In this document: piece by piece, positions 8,301 through 10,294 of the stretch | How the letters are laid out: every line of letters starts with the position of its first letter | Numbering within the stretch: position 1 is the first letter of the stretch | Source: Candidatus Omnitrophota bacterium | GTDB taxonomy: Bacteria > Omnitrophota > Omnitrophia > Omnitrophales > JACROU01 | Assembly: GCA_016206875.1 (NCBI GenBank) | Contig: JACQQR010000158.1 | Location: 1-10,294 of the forward strand | Direction: 5' to 3' | Length of the DNA: 10,294 nt | The notes under the pieces: generated by a model | Database searches by the model: none | What the model was told of the DNA's origin: nothing | Seen by the model: the letters and a program-made list of their open reading frames with translations, nothing else | Position numbers and translations under genes: made by a program

Positions 8301-10294
8301 TACGGATGCGCAAGGAAACAGCACAGTCTATGAATACGACTCGCTCGATCGCCTCATCAAAGAAACAGACGCATTGGGGAATGTTACTCGTTACTCATAC
8401 GATGCTTTGGGAAATATAAAAGAAATACAAGATGCGCGCGGAAATTCCACTCAGATGAATTATGATTTATTGAACCGTTTGATTGAAACCATATATCCGG
8501 ATGGTTCCAGGGAAAATATTTCTTATGATGCTGCAGGCAATGTAAGCCAGTTCCAGGATCGGCTGCGCCGGAACACAGTTTATAGCTACGATGCACTGAA
8601 TCAAATAACCCAAAGGACTTTTGCGAATGGTTCCGTGGAAACTTTCACTTACGATGAAATGGGGAATGTACTTACGCAAACCAACTCAGCGGGCACGATT
8701 CAAAATGAATATGATTTATTAGGGCGGCTCACAGCCACAACGGATGTATTCTCGAAAAGAGTGGACTATGCTTACGACGCATTAGGAAACAGAAAATCAT
8801 TAAGCTCAATAATAGGAACCGGCGGTCTACGAAGAACTTATACTTATGATATTTTGGGCCGTTTAACCGGAGTCGAAGATGAAAAACTAAGACAAGCACA
8901 ATATGAATACGATGCTTTGTCCCGTAGAACATCCAAAACATTGGCCAATGGGACACGTACGGAATATTCCTATGATTCAGCTTCGCAAATCACATCCATT
9001 CAACACAAAGATGCTCAAGGTTTGATATTGCGCGAGTTGGAATATGTGCTGGACTCGCGGGGTCTGGTCGCTCAAAAGGACGATTCATTAGAAGGGCAAA
9101 GCGGTTTTGATTATGACCAACTGGGCTGGTTGATTTCTGTAACCAATCCTGTCATCGGCGCTACCACATTTGCTTTAGATGCTTTGGGAAATCGTGAGGA
9201 CGTTACATCCAACTTGGGTACAACGCAATACACAACAAATTCTTTAAATGAATACACCGTGGTTGGCGATGAAGTGCTGGAATACGATGCCAATGGAAAT
9301 CTGGTCAAACGCCGGAATGTGATAACCGGAAATCAAACATTTTATGAATATGACATGCTGGACCAACTGGTGAAGATAACACTGCCGGGCGGCAGTCAAA
9401 TCCAATATGTCTACGATGCCCAAGGCAGGAAAGTGGCAAAAACAGCCGCTGGCGTTACCACCCGTTATCTTTGGGATGGAGATGAGCTTCTGGCCGAGTT
9501 GGATGTTGCAGGAAATCTTTTGGCAAGCTACGTGCACGGCCCGGAAGTAGACGAAGTGTTACACCAAGAAGATTCTATTTCAGGGGAGACTCTTTATTTT
9601 CACCAGGATGAATTGATGTCCACCCTTGCGTTAACGGACGAATCGGGCAGTATCAAAGAAAGTTACAGCTATGATGCGTATGGCAACCTGACAAGCGCGC
9701 CGCAGAACCCATCCACGAACTTTTTATACACCGGCCGCGAGTTTGAGGAAGAGGCGGGACTTTATTATAACCGGGCCAGATTTTATGACCCCCGGCTGGG
9801 GCGATTTATCAACACCGATCCCAAAGGCTACGAGGCGGGGCTGAATTTATACACATACGCCGATAATAATCCGCTTGCCTACCGCGATCCTTATGGACTG
9901 GATCCATATCATGGAGGGGGCGGCGGCCGGGGAAGAGGAGGAAAAGGTAAAAAAGGAGGCAGTGGTGGAAGTAAAGGAGGAGGCGGGGATCGGGGAAGTG
10001 GCAGCAATAGTGGAAGTGGAAAGACTGGGCCAGGATCGGATCGAGGAGGAGGGGTCGCACCAGGAGCAACCATTAGCGCCTCCGGATTGGACGGATTCAG
10101 TGTCAGTGCACAAAAAGTGTCTAACAGTTCATCGGGAAGTCAAGGTGGTTCAGGTTCTAGTTCGAGTGGAAGTAGTTCGGGTGGAGGAAGTTTTTCAAGC
10201 AGCAGTAGTGGAGGCGGCGGGTATGCCTCAAGTCAAAATTCAATTCCAAGCTCCGCCATGCCGCAGGTGTCTCAGCCCTCATCATCGCCTGCGC
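2233..10294 (+). CDS. Giant secreted RHS/YD-repeat protein (3' end outside window)
   Basis: An uninterrupted frame of 2,687 codons from GTG with no stop before the window edge. Layout by residue: signal peptide 1-28 (hydrophobic 11-22, cleavage after ALA); Gln/Ser-rich linker about 29-105; beta-rich domain about 157-276; Ig-like array 278-696; three DDFDG domains about 697-1189; beta-sandwich-like segment about 1195-1315; RHS entry domain about 1316-1456 (PFGQSTLGINRSYDP, LGLGWHSNLDY); about 40 YD repeats 1497-2492; RHS-associated core 2493-2556 with YTGREFEEEAGLYYNRARFY, DPRLGRF, LYTYADNNP and final DPYGL; then a Gly/Ser/Lys-rich tail to at least 2687. YD repeats in characterised RHS, TcC and teneurin proteins form a hollow shell that can enclose a C-terminal domain released by self-cleavage near DPxGL. 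Conserved aspartates fitting that site are Asp2529 (GRFINTDP) and Asp2552. A Sec signal and absence of PAAR/VgrG features suggest WapA-like export rather than T6SS delivery. Role is inferred: surface adhesin, toxin carrier or both. Confidence 0.93.
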   Translation, partial: MKSTQKNGCRLVVWFTLILFLFEQIALATPPVQQAPVSQSSQAQTSAANSQSASQSNRASYQPQTQANTQSFLTSSPLSQPSNVLYQNGRLRPDPSLELKDIEEFPSHPADFYALYENGNGHFDSINSHEAGIDFRPPPKRVRWNTGWARRKPVSSFKKKPFRGRTELVWNFDNPGTKRKTETADFSANDTLVFGLKGKVAVAQLSIQDKRGEEITLALEDVSPTKDTLYEIDISEISKRIDISKIRNIRLEVLMEKVNRKSTQIETLNIFYGLLKPDTTPPQVTRISPEITASHNYLLELEIDGKPYQENIQLQEGGNLIERTFTDRARNLTVWQDTITSDTISPSIQIISGSLVNNPVYTLLYTVDGIQKSEARSLVEGQNTLLVRGKDLVGNETILTHVVILDTVAPVIQITSPLLVNNSNYNLTYLVDGIQKTVPKNLNEGINSILISETDAASNQTQVSIDIVLDTTPPQINLVSSPISNRQNYILQYLIDGILQRESVHLNDEGLNAFQRTFADPAGNQANIDFQITLDSIAPVVDLISSTFVNNPNYFLAYNVDGARTQELIVLTEGRNFIPKRVVDAAGNATTKTFEVVLDSQPPVLAQMSINQGAATTKSSSVNLTLASYDLGSQVTEMSFSNDGVNFSLPEPFSTSKTWNLEESKGNKTVWVKLKDASGFWSNPTSASIVYEKIFLIDDFDGQTQVSTYWDMDGGIVYQRSFEQGQGIDGTSAMQVNFTKDAFHNYSFFALEPLRNGVANDFSAYRTLRFQLKKNHEPPMALLVKLEFEGTSEVYETQVQFPQGSGEWQEAIFDFSSVDPNKLKDVKKVLFFADPGNGNSQGSFLIDNLILDERTPTHLVDDFDGNSSSIQTYWDWDATTVYRREVTEEKAYDGTHSMKVEYTKLPGYSYSFFAFNPKQDGQSNNFTAFGSLRFQINKNFDSPMSLMVKLEFNGFPDTFESQLQFPQGSGSWQEATFDFSSVRPDLLANVKSVLFFADPASETTAGTFYIDRIRLAEAPSTRLLDDFDGNNSFIQTYWDVDGPGTVYTRSIDNTQSFDGTHSMKVEYNKSTNFPTSFFAFAPKQDDVSNDFSKFNVLKLRVKKESIPAMKLMMKFDLEGTQINFESWKEIPQGSSDWVELAYDFSSLDPVILKKVRAVLFFVDPAFFSMPTNSQGAFWIDSMRLDYENDLPARQLDPQNPPQLGWLNSSVASDMDNEYRLGSLVRINAWELNAAGDLLDASVRIVSQSTGYDSGEQKLVFLHDGQFWPFHWDTQGLQVADDYGVIVTLRDKSGNVTVVGSESQPALTIKLTQTVPPAGTLLSFNEFSVPFGQSTLGINRSYDPSDAEVFDRQLGLGWHSNLDYFIQDFPDGTVSLGLGDSGYEFFFRNPDGSYRPQSKSNYSTLLKNPQGGFFLQLKDGTIYEFDSAPFIDHNTVSTVTWFITRIWGPAGEIRFFYDVNRNLTSVNFPSGDSIQLEYSFREKDQFNTNKYNLDKITDASGGVWLYEHDVKGRLISATNPLGEKTNYEYDSKTRLTRIIYPDGSTEGYEYDGEGRIIKEFRNGVVQRQYVYGGRNVLAYDEIDALGRTTTYKFSSEGLLTETIDALGGITRNVYDSKHNLILQTDSQNRVSRFTYDQKGNLLQAIDASGAISRYTYEPVFNQMTSFTDALGNRAEFEYDINRQLIRVQDPAGNSTEYTYNLDGTVESAKDAKGNITTYISDSRGFPTLMRDAAGNIWNYQYDARGNLVSASDPARGQTELNQYDALGRIISHEDALGRRTQYAYDSMGHVTQITDPLGNISSFEYNNKGEKTAEVDVLGSRTSLNYDAVGNLISRRDALGNVTTFAYDAMNRLTEIRDALGRVTRFDYDLLGRKISETDALGHSTRFEYDAVGKLIKTIYPNGGEERVQYDLLGRILSRIDPLGNEERFTYDPKDNVLTASDASGAVTSFVYDENNLLTAQTDALGNTTRFEYDALNQLVRTILPDHSTQTQEYDFRGLVVRQTNGLGDSVTFQYDNAGNLLESTDAQGNSTVYEYDSLDRLIKETDALGNVTRYSYDALGNIKEIQDARGNSTQMNYDLLNRLIETIYPDGSRENISYDAAGNVSQFQDRLRRNTVYSYDALNQITQRTFANGSVETFTYDEMGNVLTQTNSAGTIQNEYDLLGRLTATTDVFSKRVDYAYDALGNRKSLSSIIGTGGLRRTYTYDILGRLTGVEDEKLRQAQYEYDALSRRTSKTLANGTRTEYSYDSASQITSIQHKDAQGLILRELEYVLDSRGLVAQKDDSLEGQSGFDYDQLGWLISVTNPVIGATTFALDALGNREDVTSNLGTTQYTTNSLNEYTVVGDEVLEYDANGNLVKRRNVITGNQTFYEYDMLDQLVKITLPGGSQIQYVYDAQGRKVAKTAAGVTTRYLWDGDELLAELDVAGNLLASYVHGPEVDEVLHQEDSISGETLYFHQDELMSTLALTDESGSIKESYSYDAYGNLTSAPQNPSTNFLYTGREFEEEAGLYYNRARFYDPRLGRFINTDPKGYEAGLNLYTYADNNPLAYRDPYGLDPYHGGGGGRGRGGKGKKGGSGGSKGGGGDRGSGSNSGSGKTGPGSDRGGGVAPGATISASGLDGFSVSAQKVSNSSSGSQGGSGSSSSGSSSGGGSFSSSSSGGGGYASSQNSIPSSAMPQVSQPSSSPA
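2701..3060 (+). other. Beta-rich, jelly-roll-like domain in the YD-repeat protein
   Basis: Residues about 157-276. The order of strands (LVWNFDNPG; DTLVFGLKGKVAVAQLSIQD; ISKIRNIRLEVL; IETLNIFYG) follows the pattern common to galactose-binding-like or carbohydrate-binding modules, where an internal strand of the form 'LxFxLKG' is followed by a ligand-face strand and a closing 'I-x-x-L-x-I'. I could not assign a named family. It looks distantly related in layout to the three DDFDG copies further on, but is clearly more diverged. Confidence 0.4.
3064..4320 (+). repeat. Ig-like module array with 64-residue period
   Basis: Module starts are marked by D-(T/S)-x-x-P-x-(V/I) at 3064 (DTTPPQV), 3256 (DTISPSI), 3448 (DTVAPVI), 3640 (DTTPPQI), 3835 (DSIAPVV) and 4027 (DSQPPVL). 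Spacings are 192, 192, 192, 195 and 192 bases, that is 64, 64, 64, 65 and 64 residues. The five short modules share (N)NPxYxLxYxVDGI, an L-x-E-G-x-N turn and a D-x-A-G-N turn before the last strand. The sixth (4027-4320, about 98 residues) is a longer Ig-like domain of the kind with SFSNDGVNFS and KTVWVKLKDASG. Such arrays typically form rod-like stalks in bacterial surface proteins. At the DNA level the modules are well diverged, so the period is old and structural. Confidence 0.8.
4321..5799 (+). repeat. Three tandem DDFDG domains, carbohydrate-binding-like
   Basis: Copies begin at DDFDG codons 4324, 4813 and 5305 (spacing 163 and 164 residues). Shared landmarks in order: DDFDG, TYWD, DG(T)-(H)-SMKVEY, (S)FFAF, an 'L-x-F/L-x-(I/V)-x-K' strand, a strand with M-x-(L)-(M)-(V/M)-K-L/F, F/I-P-Q-G-S-G-x-W-Q/V-E-A/L, FDFSS(V/L)-x-P-x-(L), VLFFADP (VLFFVDP in copy 3) and a closing (F)-x-I-D-x-(I/M)-x-L. 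This is the layout of jelly-roll carbohydrate-binding modules, where the final IDxIxL strand closes the sandwich. Ligand binding is inferred from fold pattern only. Copies 1 and 2 keep long near-identical DNA stretches (around 4630-4680 and 5122-5172), suggesting later duplication or gene conversion between them; copy 3 is more diverged. Confidence 0.72.
5815..6600 (+). other. Pre-shell beta-sandwich and RHS entry domain
   Basis: Residues about 1195-1315 form a beta-sandwich-like segment (RLGSLVRINAWELNAAGD, then DDYGVIVTLRDKSGNVTVV). Residues about 1316-1456 match the start of RHS shells, with a 'P-F-G-(x)-L-x-(I/L)-x-R-(S/T)-Y' strand (VPFGQSTLGINRSYDP), LGLGWHSNLDY and repeated D-G-(x)-Y/F turns (NPDGSYRP, LKDGTIYEFD). 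The usual preceding motif with N-x-x-T-G is not obvious. This part probably seeds the shell before regular YD repeats start near 6721. Confidence 0.55.
6721..9708 (+). repeat. YD-repeat array (about 40 units, about 21-residue period)
   Basis: Runs from YEHDVKGRL (6745) to YSYDAYGNL (9664). I count about 43 positions, most of the form [YF]-x-Y-D-x-x-G-[RN]-[LI], with an intervening D-A-L-G-N-x-T segment and a usual period of 60-66 bases. A second class of linker carries I-Y-P-D-G-S or a relative (near 6847, 7927, 8179, 8497, 8620, 8941, 9382), always a near-multiple of 63 bases apart. A few units are degenerate (YVYGGRNVL, YKFSSEGLL, YISDSRGFP, LEYVLDSRG). DNA similarity is highest around 7741-7910, where units share GATGCTTTAGG. 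In known structures these repeats form a spiralling beta-strand shell. Confidence 0.93.
9709..9900 (+). other. RHS-associated core, C-terminal closing motif
   Basis: Residues 2493-2556 contain the strongly conserved closing segment of RHS cores: YTGREFEEEAGLYYNRARFY, then DPRLGRF, INTDP, N-L-Y-x-Y-x-x-N-N-P and the terminal DPYGL at 9886-9900. In studied TcC and RHS proteins this segment carries the self-cleaving aspartyl protease and cleavage falls just after the last motif. The corresponding aspartates (codons 9817 and 9886) are both present, so self-cleavage competence is plausible but not demonstrated. Confidence 0.9.
9901..10294 (+). repeat. Gly/Ser/Lys-rich low-complexity tail after DPYGL
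   Basis: Residues 2557-2687, directly after the RHS core. The first part (9901-10030) is Gly with Arg/Lys (GRGRGGKGKKGG, then GGDRGSGSNSGSG) and strongly basic. The later part (10084-10294) is Ser/Gly with almost no charge, ending in a Ser/Pro/Gln stretch (MPQVSQPSSSPA). The DNA is a run of GGA, GGC, AGT and TCA-type codons with imperfect 3-base repetition, prone to slippage. It interrupts the position where a C-terminal cargo domain usually starts. It may be a flexible linker before a cargo domain outside the window or the natural end of the protein. Confidence 0.85.

Noticed and set aside
6721..9708. Regular spacing of about 60-66 bases resembling a CRISPR array
   Set aside because: Every repeat is in one continuous reading frame and encodes YD units; the 'repeats' are diverged and the spacers are coding in the same frame.
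9809..10113. Two minus-strand open frames opposite the end of the giant gene
   Set aside because: They are antisense shadows of the RHS core and Gly-rich tail, with Ser/Pro/Phe-rich compositions expected from reversed GGA and AGT codons. An antisense immunity gene was considered, but there is no support for one.

Overview
The window holds the 3' end of one gene, two short complete genes and one very large gene that runs off the right edge, all on the plus strand. The first three are packed into a probable operon: the last codons of secA (its metal-binding tail), then lnt (apolipoprotein N-acyltransferase), overlapping secA by 11 bases, then a small lipoprotein with a DUF4430-like domain, overlapping lnt by 4 bases (ATGA). 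Lnt, SecA and a lipobox-bearing product point to a diderm (Gram-negative-type) bacterium of moderate GC. The secA-lnt linkage together with a giant YD-repeat protein rich in Ig-like and carbohydrate-binding-like domains is reminiscent of uncultivated phyla such as Omnitrophota. That assignment is from memory of genome layouts and is only a weak inference.

After a 145-base intergenic region with a perfect 9-bp inverted repeat, a plausible sigma70-type promoter and a good ribosome binding site, a single reading frame opens at a GTG (2233) and stays open to the last base (10294). I checked it line by line: 2,687 codons without a stop. It encodes a secreted RHS/YD-repeat giant. In order it has a Sec signal peptide, a Gln/Ser-rich linker, one beta-rich domain, five Ig-like modules with an almost exact 64-residue period, a sixth larger Ig-like module, three tandem copies of a roughly 163-residue domain starting DDFDG, another beta-sandwich-like segment, an RHS entry domain, about 40 YD repeats, and the canonical RHS-associated core ending in DPYGL at residues 2552-2556. 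In known RHS and Tc proteins a variable, often toxic, C-terminal domain follows this point. Here at least 131 residues of Gly/Ser/Lys-rich low-complexity sequence follow instead, and any cargo lies beyond the window.

Functionally, the left part belongs to protein export and lipoprotein maturation (SecA drives export, Lnt adds the third acyl chain, the small gene is a likely Lnt client). The right part is a separate transcription unit for a very large exported protein, probably a surface-exposed or released adhesin/toxin carrier. No T6SS (VgrG, PAAR, Hcp), Tc-toxin, immunity, tRNA, CRISPR or transposase feature is visible. There is no gene-free stretch above 300 bases.
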